64,000 nt of DNA from NCBI GenBank assembly GCA_904419835.1, contig CAJFTA010000004.1, forward strand, positions 22,784 to 86,783, read 5' to 3'. This document shows positions 26,380 to 34,413 of this stretch, in pieces; within the stretch, counting starts at the first letter, position 1; every line of letters begins with the position of its first letter. This stretch comes from an uncultured Pseudoflavonifractor sp. GTDB taxonomy: Bacteria; Bacillota; Clostridia; Oscillospirales; Oscillospiraceae. The notes under the pieces were generated by a model. That model saw nothing but the letters and a program-made list of their open reading frames with translations, was not told where the DNA came from and made no database searches. Both the position numbers and the translations under genes were made by a program.

Positions 26380-26967
26380 ATGGAAAAATCAGACGCCGCA
26401 AAGCTGGCCAAAATCCTGAACATTCTGGTGCTCATCGCCTTTGTCTGCAATCTGGTGGTCCTGCCCCTGGTGCCCGGCCTGGTGGGCATCGCCTCGGAGG
26501 ACGGACTGAGATATTTTGCCGACTTTGTATCCCAGGACAATGCGTCCGCCGGTGCCCCTACAGCGGTGACGCTCTTCTTTATGGTCTGCTGGCAGTTTCT
26601 CTGGCGCATCTGGCGCACACCCCACACCGCCGCCATCGCCGCCTTTCTCATGTTCTGCGGGGTGTGCACGGCCATCATCCTCTGGCAGGCCAAGCGGGTG
26701 CTGGGCACCATCCGAAAGGGCAATCCCTTCTGCCGGGACAACGCCCGCAGCCTGAAGCGGGCGGCGGTGTGCTGTCTGGTCATCGCCCTGGCGGCCCTGG
26801 TCAGAACCATTTGGGCGGTGGTATATTACCGCTCCGCCGTCCCGGTCTTCACCTATAACACCCTGTTTGTCCCCCTGTTCCTCATGGGCTTTCTGCTGTG
26901 CATGGTCATGTCCGCCCTCTTCCGCCAGGCCGCCGAGCTGAAGGAAGAGAACGACCTGACCATCTGA
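26380..26967 (+). CDS. DUF2975 family membrane protein
   Basis: 195 residues with four predicted membrane helices (about 13-35, 60-82, 92-112 and 160-182) and short loops, matching the DUF2975 layout; the QAKRVLGTIRKGNPFCRDNARSLKR loop between helices is the conserved part. AAGGAGG RBS. DUF2975 proteins are nearly always encoded next to a small YozG-like Xre regulator, as here. Function unknown. Confidence 0.85.
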   Translation: MEKSDAAKLAKILNILVLIAFVCNLVVLPLVPGLVGIASEDGLRYFADFVSQDNASAGAPTAVTLFFMVCWQFLWRIWRTPHTAAIAAFLMFCGVCTAIILWQAKRVLGTIRKGNPFCRDNARSLKRAAVCCLVIALAALVRTIWAVVYYRSAVPVFTYNTLFVPLFLMGFLLCMVMSALFRQAAELKEENDLTI

Positions 26968-26981
26968 GGGAGGGGAGAGAC

Positions 26982-27200
26982 ATGCCCATTGTGGTCAATC
27001 TGGATGTGATGATGGCAAAGCGGAAGATGAGCCTGAGCGAGCTGGCCCAGCGGGTGGACCTGACCCTGGCCAACCTGTCGGTGCTCAAAAACAACCACGC
27101 CAAGGCGGTGCGGTTCACCACCCTGGAGGCCATCTGCAGGGCCCTGGACTGTCAGCCGGGGGATATTCTGGAGTACGTGCCCGAGGAGGGAGAGGGATGA
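26982..27200 (+). CDS. Small Xre/Cro-type regulator (YozG-like)
   Basis: 72 residues from ATG 26982 (GGGAGGGGAG upstream). Nearly the entire protein is one HTH: VMMAKRKMSLSELAQRVDLTLANLSVLKNNHAKAVRFTTLEAICRALDCQPGDILEYV. This is the standard companion of DUF2975 proteins, probably controlling this operon. It overlaps the following lipoprotein gene by 4 nt (ATGA). Confidence 0.88.
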   Translation: MPIVVNLDVMMAKRKMSLSELAQRVDLTLANLSVLKNNHAKAVRFTTLEAICRALDCQPGDILEYVPEEGEG

Positions 27201-27691
27201 AAAGAATGCTGGCCTTTTTTTCGGCGCTGCTGATGGTTGTGCAGCTGGCAGGGTGCGCGCCCTGGCCCTCCTCCGGCCTGAAGGGGGAGTTTGCCCGGAC
27301 CCTGGGGGTGGACCTGGCGGGCGGGACCACAGTCAAGGAGGAGGACACCCACGGCGGCTTCCACGGCGACGGGGACACCACCCTGATCCTTACTTTCGTC
27401 GGAGAGGAACGGACCGCGCTGGAGGGGGAGATAGCCCAGGCCGACGGCTGGAAGGCCCTGCCCCTGACGGAGAATCTGAACCGGGTGGTGTACGAGGAAC
27501 GCTTCGGGGACCTGTGTGAGGACGTGCCCCAGGATCTGACCGACGGCTGGTACTGTTTCCTGGACCGCCACAGCCAGGCGGAGGACCCGGCGGACGACAG
27601 CGGGCTCTTTGGCCGGGCCTCTTACAACTTCACTCTGGCAATTTACGACGGGGAGAGCGGGGTCCTCTACTGCTATGAAGTGGACACATAG
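27197..27691 (+). CDS. Hypothetical lipoprotein
   Basis: 164 residues with a clear lipoprotein signal (KRMLAFFSALLMVVQLAGC, lipid Cys19). The mature part is acidic and soluble, with no family that I recognise (LKGEFARTLGVDLAGGTTVKEEDTHGGFHGDGDTTLIL..., YDGESGVLYCYEVDT). It is translationally coupled to the Xre gene, so it belongs to the DUF2975 operon; it may be an extracytoplasmic sensor or partner of that membrane protein (inference). Confidence 0.7.
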   Translation: MKRMLAFFSALLMVVQLAGCAPWPSSGLKGEFARTLGVDLAGGTTVKEEDTHGGFHGDGDTTLILTFVGEERTALEGEIAQADGWKALPLTENLNRVVYEERFGDLCEDVPQDLTDGWYCFLDRHSQAEDPADDSGLFGRASYNFTLAIYDGESGVLYCYEVDT

Positions 27692-27783
27692 CGCCCGGCG
27701 CCGGGAAAGCCGCTGTTTCTTCCTAAACGTGGGAAAATGGCCGGATAAAGAGAAAATTTAGGTAAAATTAAGAATTTTGCCCC

Positions 27784-27826
27784 TTGCGGAGGGACAGGAG
27801 ATTCTCTATACTGAGAACATATTCTC
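27784..27826 (+). promoter_or_regulatory. Promoter and dyad before the hydrolase gene
   Basis: TTGCGG (27784-27789), 17-nt spacer, TATACT (27807-27812), immediately followed by the inverted repeat GAGAA-CATA-TTCTC (27813-27826) at the expected transcription start. Confidence 0.5.
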
Positions 27827-27872
27827 ATGTTTGCCGCAGCTTCAGGCTGCAACAAGAAAGGAGGATCTGCCC

Positions 27873-28511
27873 GTGCCCATTGTGTTCCTGCACGGACTGG
27901 GACAGAAACCCGGAGACTGGGATCCGGTGATCAACCGGCTGGACAAGGGGAGCCGGGCGCTGTGCCCGGATTTATATGCCCTGGAGCGGGAGGGAGAGGA
28001 CTACTCCGCCCTCTATGGGGCGCTTGAACGATACTGTGACGGCCTGGAGGGCCCCCTGGACCTGTGCGGGCTGTCTCTGGGGGGCGTGCTGGCCCTCCAG
28101 TACGCCGCCGAGCACCCGGAGCGGGTGGACAGCCTGGCCCTCATCGGCGCCCGGGCCTCCATGCCCAAGGGTCTGCTGGCCCTCCAGAACCTGCTGTTCC
28201 GGGTGATGCCCGCTGAGAACTTTCGTAAAATGGGCCTGGAGAAGCAGTCGGCCATTCAGCTGTGCGCCTCCATGGCGGAGCTGGACTTGCGGCCCGTGCT
28301 GGAGCAGGTTGGCTGCCCGGCCCTGGTGCTCTGCGGCGAGCGGGACCGGGCCAACCGCCGGGCGGCGGAGGAGCTGGGGCGGCTGCTGCCCCGGGCGGAG
28401 CTCCGGCTCATCGCCGAGGGCGGCCATGAGGCCAACAGGGACGCGCCCGAGGCCCTGAGCGTGCTGCTCACCGGCTTCTACAGGCGCTGCGCCGGGGCAA
28501 AGACGGTTTAA
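27873..28511 (+). CDS. Alpha/beta-fold hydrolase
   Basis: 212 residues from GTG 27873 (AAAGGAGG nine bases upstream; the longer in-frame start would include the promoter). Oxyanion-region HGLGQKPGDW, nucleophile elbow CGLSLGGVLALQYA (Gly-x-Ser-x-Gly with Ser), acid-loop LVLCGERDRANRRAAEEL and a C-terminal catalytic His in EGGHEANRDAPEAL form a complete triad. Resembles small carboxylesterases/MenH-like lid-poor hydrolases; substrate unknown. Monocistronic. Confidence 0.82.
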   Translation: MPIVFLHGLGQKPGDWDPVINRLDKGSRALCPDLYALEREGEDYSALYGALERYCDGLEGPLDLCGLSLGGVLALQYAAEHPERVDSLALIGARASMPKGLLALQNLLFRVMPAENFRKMGLEKQSAIQLCASMAELDLRPVLEQVGCPALVLCGERDRANRRAAEELGRLLPRAELRLIAEGGHEANRDAPEALSVLLTGFYRRCAGAKTV

Positions 28512-28523
28512 ATAGAGAAAGAG

Positions 28524-28562
28524 AAAAGCCGCTGGCTGCACTCCCGCAGCCAGCGGCTTTTT
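28524..28562. terminator. Bidirectional terminator
   Basis: 16-bp perfect stem (28524-28539 with 28546-28561), A-tract left and T-tract right, serving the hydrolase and the convergent yaaA operon. Confidence 0.92.
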
Positions 28563-28570
28563 GCGTCTTG

Positions 28571-28903
28571 CTACAGCCCCACCCGGTAGAGGGGGACGGC
28601 GTTGATGACCGGTTCCTCGTAGGGGTGGACCCGCTTGACGGCGGTAATGGTCTCGTCCACCCGCTCGGTCCGGCAGGTGACCTCCACCTTCAGCTCCGGT
28701 GCGGCGCAGATCTCCCCCTCCCGCCCCAGGTAGGGGGACGTGCCCGCCAGGGGCCGCCAGCAGCCGGTCACCGGGGAATAGGACAGGCAGCAGTCGTAGC
28801 TGCCGATGTGCCCCGCGTCCACCTCCGTCAGAGCCTGCCGGAGGACGTCCAGATGGGTCTCCGGGATAAAAATCTCCAGCTTGCAGTAGGGGAATTCCGC
28901 CAT
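28571..28903 (-). CDS. YqfO/NIF3-insert-like (PII-like fold) protein
   Basis: 110 residues from ATG 28903 (GAGGAGG eight bases upstream). Sequence CKLEIFIPETHLDVLRQALTEVDAGHIGSYDCCLSYSPVTG...WRPLAGTSPYLG and C-terminal ITAVKRVHPYEEPVINAVPL matches the stand-alone version of the domain inserted in NIF3/YqfO proteins, a PII/CutA-like ferredoxin fold. HPYEEP is its hallmark. Function is not established. Last gene of the yaaA-bcp-DUF5655 operon, 26 nt after the preceding gene. Confidence 0.78.
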   Translation of the reverse strand: MAEFPYCKLEIFIPETHLDVLRQALTEVDAGHIGSYDCCLSYSPVTGCWRPLAGTSPYLGREGEICAAPELKVEVTCRTERVDETITAVKRVHPYEEPVINAVPLYRVGL

Positions 28904-28929
28904 GTGGGCCGCCTCCTCATAAAAAAGGA

Positions 28930-29322
28930 TCACTTGCGCTCGCCGAAGTCCCAGGCCTCCCGCAGCCAGGACAGCAGCTGGCCGTCAATCTGCTCCGGGG
29001 CGTCCACCACCACGTGGTGGGTCCAGCGGTTGGGGTAGGGCTCCACGGCCACGGCGATGCGGGGGTCCGCCACCCGGTGGGACAGGCCGAAGGTGACCAG
29101 GATGCAGTGCTCCGGCCAGCTCTTCTTCCGCCGCACCGGCAGAGAGGCGGCGGCAAAGAGATGCCGCCCGTAAAAGCTGATCTGGCTCTTCTGCACCTTG
29201 ACCGAGGCCTGGGGAAAGGCGGCGTCCAGGGCGGCGAAGAGGGCCTCATAGAGGGACAGCTCCAGGGGCCTGCCGTCAAAGTAGAACAGCAGGTCGGCGG
29301 TGTAGTGCTCGGAATGGTTCAT
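28930..29322 (-). CDS. DUF5655 domain protein
   Basis: 130 residues with the DUF5655 pattern (LSLYEALFAALDAAFPQASVKVQKSQISFYGRHLFAAASLPVRRKK, HCILVTFGLSHRVADPRIAVAVEPYPNRWTHHVVV). Found widely in Firmicutes as a small soluble protein; function unknown, sometimes proposed to bind nucleic acid. GGGAGGAGG RBS. It lies between bcp and the YqfO-like gene in a four-gene operon. Confidence 0.75.
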   Translation of the reverse strand: MNHSEHYTADLLFYFDGRPLELSLYEALFAALDAAFPQASVKVQKSQISFYGRHLFAAASLPVRRKKSWPEHCILVTFGLSHRVADPRIAVAVEPYPNRWTHHVVVDAPEQIDGQLLSWLREAWDFGERK

Positions 29323-29345
29323 ATCCGGCGCCTCCTCCCGGAAAA

Positions 29346-29810
29346 TTACTGCCCGGACTTCAGATAGTCCAGGATCTCGGCGGCGTTGGTGTCCGGCTTC
29401 ACCTTGGGCATGGCCTTCTCAATGACGCCGTTTTCGTCGATGATATAGGTGGTGCGCACCACGCCCATGGAGACCTTGCCGTAGAGCTTTTTCTCCTGCC
29501 ATACGCCGTAGGCCTGAATGGCGGTCAGATCCGGGTCGGAGAGCAGGAGAAAGGGCAGGCTGTGCTTGTCGGCAAATTTCCGGTGGGAGGCGGCGGAGTC
29601 CTTGCTCACGCCGATGACGGGCACGCCCAGCCGCTCAAACTCGCCGTAGGCGGCGGCAAAGGCGCAGGCCTGTCTGGTGCAGCCCGGGGTGCTGTCCTTG
29701 GGGTAGAAGTAGAGCACCACCTTTTTTCCGGCAAAGTCGGACAGGGAGACGGGGCTGCCGTCCTGGTCGGGCAGGGTGAAGGCGGGGGCTTTGGTTCCGG
29801 CTTCCAGCAT
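29346..29810 (-). CDS. bcp: Thioredoxin-dependent thiol peroxidase (BCP/PrxQ)
   Basis: 154 residues, full length. Peroxidatic Cys44 in YPKDSTPGCTRQACAF with the resolving Cys49 five residues on, the atypical two-Cys arrangement of BCP/PrxQ. Reduces hydrogen peroxide and organic peroxides. AAAGGAG RBS overlaps the end of yaaA (1 nt between genes), so it is coupled to that peroxide-response gene, consistent with a shared oxidative stress role. Confidence 0.93.
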   Translation of the reverse strand: MLEAGTKAPAFTLPDQDGSPVSLSDFAGKKVVLYFYPKDSTPGCTRQACAFAAAYGEFERLGVPVIGVSKDSAASHRKFADKHSLPFLLLSDPDLTAIQAYGVWQEKKLYGKVSMGVVRTTYIIDENGVIEKAMPKVKPDTNAAEILDYLKSGQ

Positions 29811-29811
29811 A

Positions 29812-30561
29812 TCAGGTTTCTCCTTTCAAAAAGACGAAGTGGTTTTCCGTGGAATGGACAGGGGAGAAGGCGTAGCCCAGGCCGTCGAAGTCCCGCAGGT
29901 CCTCTGCCCGGTCGATGCCATGCTCCGCCATCCAGCGGACCATCTGGCCCCGGGCCATCTTGCAGGCAGTGCCCTTTTCCAGGACCTTTCCGCCATTCTC
30001 CTCGCCGAAGGTACAGGTGAGGAACCGGACTGTGGGGGGCAGGTGGGGCTCCACCGTCCGGCTGTACTCCCGGGAGGCCAGATTGACCACCAGGTCGGTC
30101 TCCGCCGCCAGGGCCTCCGCCGGCGCTCCGCCCCAGAAGGCGTACAAATCCCGGCAGCCGTCCACGGAGAGCCTGGCCTGCATCTCCAGCCGGTAGGGGG
30201 TGACGCCGTCAAAGGGCCGCAGCAGCCCGTAAAACCCGGAGAGGATCCGCAGGTGCGCCCGGATGTAGTCCAGATGCCCTGTCTCAAAGACAGTAGGAGC
30301 CATGTAGCGGTACTGAATCCCCTCGTAGGACAGGATGGCGGGGGTCAGGTTCCGCCTCAGGTCCATGGCCGCCAGCCGCTCCACGTTGAGGGCGGCGATG
30401 GCGCCGCTGCACTTCCAGAGGGCCTGGAGCGCCGGCGGGGACATGGTCCGGAGGGCGGAGAGCAGCCGCTCCGTCCGGGGCAGAAAGGCGGGCAGGCTTT
30501 CGGGCGGAAAGCTGTCCGTGTCCACAATCATTTTCTTGGCCGGTGAGATGATAATCCGCAT
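29812..30561 (-). CDS. yaaA: Peroxide stress protein YaaA (DUF328)
   Basis: 249 residues from ATG 30561 (AAGGAG seven bases upstream). Starts with the family signature MRIIISPAKKM and carries LTPAILSYEGIQYRYMAPTVFE, LRILSGFYGLLRPFDGVTPYRLEM and VNLASREYSRTV. In E. coli YaaA lowers free iron during H2O2 stress. First gene of the operon with bcp, under its own TTGAAA/TATTCT promoter. Confidence 0.92.
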   Translation of the reverse strand: MRIIISPAKKMIVDTDSFPPESLPAFLPRTERLLSALRTMSPPALQALWKCSGAIAALNVERLAAMDLRRNLTPAILSYEGIQYRYMAPTVFETGHLDYIRAHLRILSGFYGLLRPFDGVTPYRLEMQARLSVDGCRDLYAFWGGAPAEALAAETDLVVNLASREYSRTVEPHLPPTVRFLTCTFGEENGGKVLEKGTACKMARGQMVRWMAEHGIDRAEDLRDFDGLGYAFSPVHSTENHFVFLKGET

Positions 30562-30596
30562 GGTAAGGCTCCTTGTGTGTGGCGGTCTCTGCTGAC

Positions 30597-30625
30597 AGAA
30601 TACCACAAAGCCGCCCCACTTTCAA
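30597..30625 (-). promoter_or_regulatory. Promoter of the yaaA-bcp operon
   Basis: Minus strand TTGAAA (30620-30625), 17-nt spacer, TATTCT (30597-30602). Confidence 0.65.
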
Positions 30626-30646
30626 ATGGCAATCTGCGGCCCCGGC

Positions 30647-30675
30647 TTGCCCGGCGGGAGTGGCTGTGGTACAAT
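30647..30675 (+). promoter_or_regulatory. Promoter of the exonuclease gene
   Basis: TTGCCC (30647-30652), 17-nt spacer, TACAAT (30670-30675), divergent from the yaaA promoter. Confidence 0.6.
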
Positions 30676-30728
30676 CAGAGCGCAGGGCGGGAGCCCGCGC
30701 AGCAGACACAGCCCGGGAGGTGAGAGAC

Positions 30729-31304
30729 ATGGACGGCAGATACATCGCCTTTGACGTGGAGACCCCCAACTATGCCAACGACCGCATAAGCGCCATCGGC
30801 ATTGCGGTGGTGGAGGCGGGGGAAATCACCGGGGAGTACTGCACGCTGGTGAACCCGGAGGAGCCCTTTGACCCCTTCAACATGGCCCTGACGGGCATCA
30901 CCCCTGAGATGGTGGCGGACAAGCCCACGTTTCCGGAGCTGTGGCGGGAGATTGGCCCGCTCATGGACAGCGGCCTGCTGGTGGCCCACAACGCCCCCTT
31001 TGATATGTCGGTGCTGGCCAAGTGCCTGCGGGGGTATGGAATTTGCTGGCGGCCCACGGTGCGCTACGCCTGCACCTGCCAGATGAGCCGCCGCCTGCTG
31101 CCCCGGCTGCCCAACCACAGGCTGAACACGGTGAGCGATTACCTGGGCCTGGAACTGGACCACCACCACGCCGGCAGCGACAGCCTGGCCTGCGGAGAGA
31201 TTCTCCTCCACCACCTGCGTTCCGGCTTTGAGGTGACCCCGTTCATCCGTACCTACGACATGGAGCGCCTGTGCACCGTCAGAGGGGATGGACGGCGGAG
31301 ATAA
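30729..31304 (+). CDS. DnaQ-like 3'-5' exonuclease (DEDDh family)
   Basis: 191 residues from ATG 30729 (GGGAGGTGAG upstream). The DEDDh exonuclease motifs are in order: FDVETPN (Asp, Glu), VAHNAPFDMSVL (Asp) and HHHAGSDSLACG (His and Asp). Same fold as the polymerase III epsilon proofreading subunit, but here a stand-alone protein, as commonly seen in Clostridia, probably acting in repair or nucleic acid turnover. Monocistronic. Confidence 0.88.
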   Translation: MDGRYIAFDVETPNYANDRISAIGIAVVEAGEITGEYCTLVNPEEPFDPFNMALTGITPEMVADKPTFPELWREIGPLMDSGLLVAHNAPFDMSVLAKCLRGYGICWRPTVRYACTCQMSRRLLPRLPNHRLNTVSDYLGLELDHHHAGSDSLACGEILLHHLRSGFEVTPFIRTYDMERLCTVRGDGRRR

Positions 31305-31311
31305 GAGACAA

Positions 31312-31349
31312 CGGGCGGCCGGACAGCGGAAACGCAGTCCGGCCGCCCG
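31312..31349. terminator. Hairpin between convergent exonuclease and phosphatase genes
   Basis: 13-bp perfect stem (31312-31324 with 31337-31349); no strong T-tract, so efficiency is uncertain. Confidence 0.65.
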
Positions 31350-31355
31350 GCCTGT

Positions 31356-32000
31356 TCAGACATAGAACTCCGCCATGTCGTCCAGCCGCAGGCAGGAGAG
31401 CCGCCGGTGCTCGCTGGCGTTACCGCAGCCGCAGTCGATGTCGATGAGCCCGTCCCCGTGCCAGATGGACAGGGGCTGGTCCATCCGTCCGGTGAGAAAG
31501 CAGGTGGGCGTGTGGCCCACAATGGCAGTGCGGCCGGGGAGCGGGGCGGGGGAATCCGGCTCCGGCCGGTCCCAGATGCGCCGGTAGGGGTCCTCCGACG
31601 GCATGCCGTGGACCAGGTGGAAGGCCCGGTCCCCCACGGTCAGCTCCAGATGGTCGGGCAGGCCGGAGAGGAACCGGAGCACCTCCCACCGCTCCCGGGG
31701 GGAGCAGACGTAGAGCAGGCGGCGGTAGGTGCAGTTTCCGCCGTTCTGCCGCCAGAGGGCCCGGCTGCCGTAGACGCTGTTGGGCCCCAGGGTGTCCAGG
31801 CACATCTGCTCATGGTTGCCCAGCAGCATATGGATGTTGTCCGCGGCCATGATCTCCAGGAGCAGGTCCACGCCGCCGGGGCTGCGGTCGATGACGTCCC
31901 CGATGATGTACAGCGTATCCTGGCCGGAGAACTGGATTTTTTCCAGCATGGCGTGAAAGCGGTCCTCCTCGCCGTGGAGGTCGGACATGCAGTAGATCAT
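31356..32000 (-). CDS. Metallophosphatase of the PPP (serine/threonine phosphatase-like) family
   Basis: 214 residues from ATG 32000 (AAAAAGGAG RBS). Metal-binding motifs MSDLHGEEDRF (DxH), GDVIDRSPGG (GDxxD), GNHE and VHGMPSE, followed by GHTPT: the set of calcineurin-like PPP phosphatases such as PrpE or bacteriophage lambda PPase. Could act on phosphoproteins or on Ap4A-type nucleotides; sequence alone does not decide. Own promoter TTCCAA-17-TATACT. Confidence 0.85.
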   Translation of the reverse strand: MIYCMSDLHGEEDRFHAMLEKIQFSGQDTLYIIGDVIDRSPGGVDLLLEIMAADNIHMLLGNHEQMCLDTLGPNSVYGSRALWRQNGGNCTYRRLLYVCSPRERWEVLRFLSGLPDHLELTVGDRAFHLVHGMPSEDPYRRIWDRPEPDSPAPLPGRTAIVGHTPTCFLTGRMDQPLSIWHGDGLIDIDCGCGNASEHRRLSCLRLDDMAEFYV

Positions 32001-32045
32001 GCGCTCAGCTCCTTTTTCAGAGGGGGCGGGCCCTGTGCTGTCTCC

Positions 32046-32074
32046 AGTATAGCAGACTTTTGTCCCATTTGGAA
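32046..32074 (-). promoter_or_regulatory. Promoter of the PPP phosphatase gene
   Basis: Minus strand TTCCAA (32069-32074), 17-nt spacer, TATACT (32046-32051). Confidence 0.6.
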
Positions 32075-32114
32075 TAAAAAAGCGGCGGGAGAGGGCTTTC
32101 CCCTCTCCCGCCGC
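32075..32114 (-). terminator. Terminator of the sigma-like/cyclophilin fusion gene
   Basis: 14-bp perfect stem (32082-32095 with 32101-32114), followed on the minus strand by a U-run from the A-tract at 32075-32081. Confidence 0.88.
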
Positions 32115-32130
32115 CTGTATCATAACGCCG

Positions 32131-33537
32131 TTACTGGCTGCCGCCCGTCTCCTCCGGGGTGCGGATGGTGATGGAGGTGATGACCGGCTGCTCCTCGGCG
32201 GGAATGGTGCCGTTGTCGTCGGTGGGCTGGGCGGACTCGCAGATGGCGTCCACAACGTCCATGCCCTCGGTCACATAGCCGAACACGGCGTACTGGCCGT
32301 CCAGATAGGTGGAGTCCTCCTGGACGATAAAGAACTGGGAGCTGGCGCTGTCGTAGTCGCTGGACCGGGCCATGGACACGGCGCCCCGGGTGTGGGACAG
32401 GTTGTTCTCATAGCCGTTGTCGCTGAACTCACCCACAATGGTGGCGCCGCTGCCGCCGGTGCCGTCGCCGTTGGGATCGCCGCCCTGCATCATAAAGCCC
32501 TCAATAATCCGGTGGAAGGTGAGGCCGTCGTAGAAGCCCTCCTCCGCCAGGGACACAAAGTTGGCCACCGTCTCGGGGGCGGCCTCCCCGTCCAGGGCCA
32601 CGGTGATGGTGCCGTAGTCCTGGATTTCAATGTCCGCGTAATAGCTGACGGTCTCCGCTTCGGCGGCGCCGCCGCTGTCCGTGCCGCTCTCATCAACAGC
32701 GGCGCTGCCGGTGGCCTCCGGCGTCTCGGACACCTGGGCGGATTCAGAGGGGCTGGCCGACGGGTCGGCCTGGCCCGTGCCGCCGCCCACGGCCACCGAG
32801 ATTCCCACAATCAGGCACACTGCCGCCAGCAGGGAGACGGCCAGGATGGAGCGCCTGGTCCGCTGCTTTTTCCGCCTGTCCAGGAAGGGCTGACAGATAT
32901 TGTCGATGCCCATCTGCACGGTGACGGTGACGGTTCGGGGGATGGCGACGGCCTTCTGCTGCTCCAGCAGGGCCTGATGGAAGGCCTCCGCCGACATGGG
33001 TTCCGCCCCTTGGCCGGGGGCCAGGGAGAGAATGCGGGCGATGTTGGCCTCCTCGGCCTGGAGGGCCAGCCGGACGGTCTCCGTGGAGGTGTTGAAGAGC
33101 TTGGCGATGGCCATGTCGTCGTACCCGCACACCCCGTGGAGCACATAGATGAAGCGGTGGAGGGGTGGCAGGTTTTTCAGCACGGTCTCCCAGGTCTGTC
33201 CGCCGAGGGACATGCTCCCGGCCTCATAGGGGGTGTTCATAAAATTCCGGCTGACAGGGACCCGGAAGGCCTTGGAATCCTTCCTGGCAATCTGGGCCTT
33301 GCAGTAGTTGACGGCCTTTCTGGTGACGGTATCCCGGAAATCCTGCTCCGAGATGACCTGCCCGGAGACGACCAGATCCCACATGGCCTTGAACACGTGG
33401 GACACGGCGTTGCAGGCGGCGTTTTCGTCCAGGAGCAGCGCCTGGCACAGGAACATGATCCCGTCCTTGTTCTGGTCGTAGAGGGTGCGCATTGCCTCGG
33501 GGACGCCCTTGCGGGCATTGTCTATGACTTCTGCCAT
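32131..33537 (-). CDS. Fusion: sigma-70-like N-terminus, membrane helix, extracytoplasmic cyclophilin
   Basis: 468 residues from ATG 33537 (AAAGG nine bases upstream; a TTG three codons earlier is possible). Residues ~5-85 look like ECF sigma region 2 (GVPEAMRTLYDQNKDGIMFLCQALL..., AACNAVSHVFKAMWDLV) and ~120-170 like region 4 (LPPLHRFIYVLHGVCGYDDMAIAKLFNTSTETVRLAL), i.e. a DNA-binding HTH. A basic stretch (RRKKQRTRR) leads into a membrane helix (~229-249), then a Ser/Glu/Thr linker and a full cyclophilin peptidyl-prolyl isomerase (~300-467: FHRIIEGFMMQGGDP, GAVSMARSSDYDSASSQFFIV, LDGQYAVFGYV). Topology puts the sigma part in the cytoplasm and the isomerase outside. The promoter carries tandem repeats likely bound by the nearby response regulator. 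Cyclophilin call is solid; sigma-like call is inference. Confidence 0.85.
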   Translation of the reverse strand: MAEVIDNARKGVPEAMRTLYDQNKDGIMFLCQALLLDENAACNAVSHVFKAMWDLVVSGQVISEQDFRDTVTRKAVNYCKAQIARKDSKAFRVPVSRNFMNTPYEAGSMSLGGQTWETVLKNLPPLHRFIYVLHGVCGYDDMAIAKLFNTSTETVRLALQAEEANIARILSLAPGQGAEPMSAEAFHQALLEQQKAVAIPRTVTVTVQMGIDNICQPFLDRRKKQRTRRSILAVSLLAAVCLIVGISVAVGGGTGQADPSASPSESAQVSETPEATGSAAVDESGTDSGGAAEAETVSYYADIEIQDYGTITVALDGEAAPETVANFVSLAEEGFYDGLTFHRIIEGFMMQGGDPNGDGTGGSGATIVGEFSDNGYENNLSHTRGAVSMARSSDYDSASSQFFIVQEDSTYLDGQYAVFGYVTEGMDVVDAICESAQPTDDNGTIPAEEQPVITSITIRTPEETGGSQ

Positions 33538-33593
33538 GGTATTCAACCTTTCTTTCTCTGGGATATCACGCCTCGGGGGCAGGCTTCCCGGTT

Positions 33594-33626
33594 ATGATAC
33601 GTCCCCGGGCTAAAGCCGGACTAAAG
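33594..33626 (-). promoter_or_regulatory. Activated promoter with tandem 11-bp repeats (fusion gene)
   Basis: Reading the minus strand, CTTTAGTCCGG and CTTTAGCCCGG (33616-33626 and 33605-33615) are contiguous 11-bp units differing at one base, followed after 5 nt by TATCAT (33594-33599). There is no -35 box. This is the layout of OmpR/PhoB-type activator sites. The same layout occurs at 34414-34446. Confidence 0.7.
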
Positions 33627-33642
33627 ACCGCCGCAGGAGGAG

Positions 33643-33689
33643 AAAAAAGCCGGAAAAGGCCGGCAGAACGACGGCGCGTTCTGCCGGCC
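33643..33689 (-). terminator. Terminator of the Asp/Ser/Thr-rich lipoprotein gene
   Basis: 13-bp perfect stem (33658-33670 with 33677-33689); on the minus strand it is followed by TTTT and then a second T-run. Confidence 0.85.
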
Positions 33690-33701
33690 CGGAAGCGGGA
33701 G

Positions 33702-34349
33702 TCAGGCTGCGGAGGTGACCAGGGTGGAGTCTCCGCTGTCATCGGAAGGGGCATCGGTGGGTTCCGCAGGCGCATCGGAGGAGCCGGAGCCGTCCTCCCC
33801 GGCGCCTTCGGCACTGCCGTCGGTCTCTGTGTCCGGATTCCCGGCGGGGCTGTACTCCAGGACGATGATCTCCTGGATGCCGTCCTCCGTGGTGGTGACG
33901 GCCACCATGTCGCCCACCGTCAGGCCGTCGGCCGTGGTGCTGTACAGAATACCGGAGGAGACGTACTCAAACACCGCGTCCGTGTCCAGGGTAACGGTCT
34001 CGGAGGTGCCGGTGTCGGTGAGGACGGCGGCGCCCAGGTCGGTGTAGTCGGCAATCTCCGTGTCCGGTTCATAGAGGTTGATTCTGATGTAGGAGTCGCC
34101 GACATAGGTGATCTCGCCAATCAGGTCCGCTGTGCCGGCGTCCGTTCCGCCGCCGGCGCTGTCCGTGCCGTCTGTGCCGGAGGTATCGTCAGTGCTGTCC
34201 GTACCGCCGGCGCCGTCCGTACTGACCGGAGTGTCCGTGCTGTCGTCCGACACGGTGTTATCCGACGTATCTGTCCCGCAGCCTGCAAGCAGGCCGATAC
34301 ACAGAAGCGCCGTCAGGAGAATGGAGAGTCGTTTGGTATACTGTCTCAT
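33702..34349 (-). CDS. Low-complexity Asp/Ser/Thr-rich lipoprotein
   Basis: 215 residues. Lipoprotein signal LLTALLCIGLLAGC (Cys24), then ~50 residues almost only of D, S, T and G, a compact beta-rich domain (residues ~75-165: IGEITYVGDSYIRINLYEPDTEIADYTDLGAAVLTDTGTSETVTL...VGDMVAVTTTEDG), then a second acidic Ser/Asp/Glu tail. The central part resembles small OB-like domains of unknown function in clostridial lipoproteins. Its promoter shares the 11-bp repeat arrangement with the fusion gene, so it is probably in the same regulon. Confidence 0.75.
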   Translation of the reverse strand: MRQYTKRLSILLTALLCIGLLAGCGTDTSDNTVSDDSTDTPVSTDGAGGTDSTDDTSGTDGTDSAGGGTDAGTADLIGEITYVGDSYIRINLYEPDTEIADYTDLGAAVLTDTGTSETVTLDTDAVFEYVSSGILYSTTADGLTVGDMVAVTTTEDGIQEIIVLEYSPAGNPDTETDGSAEGAGEDGSGSSDAPAEPTDAPSDDSGDSTLVTSAA

Positions 34350-34413
34350 GTAACAACCTTCTTTCTTGCTTCAACAGATGGAATTTGGCGGTCTGTCTTC
34401 CGGCCGCAGGTAC

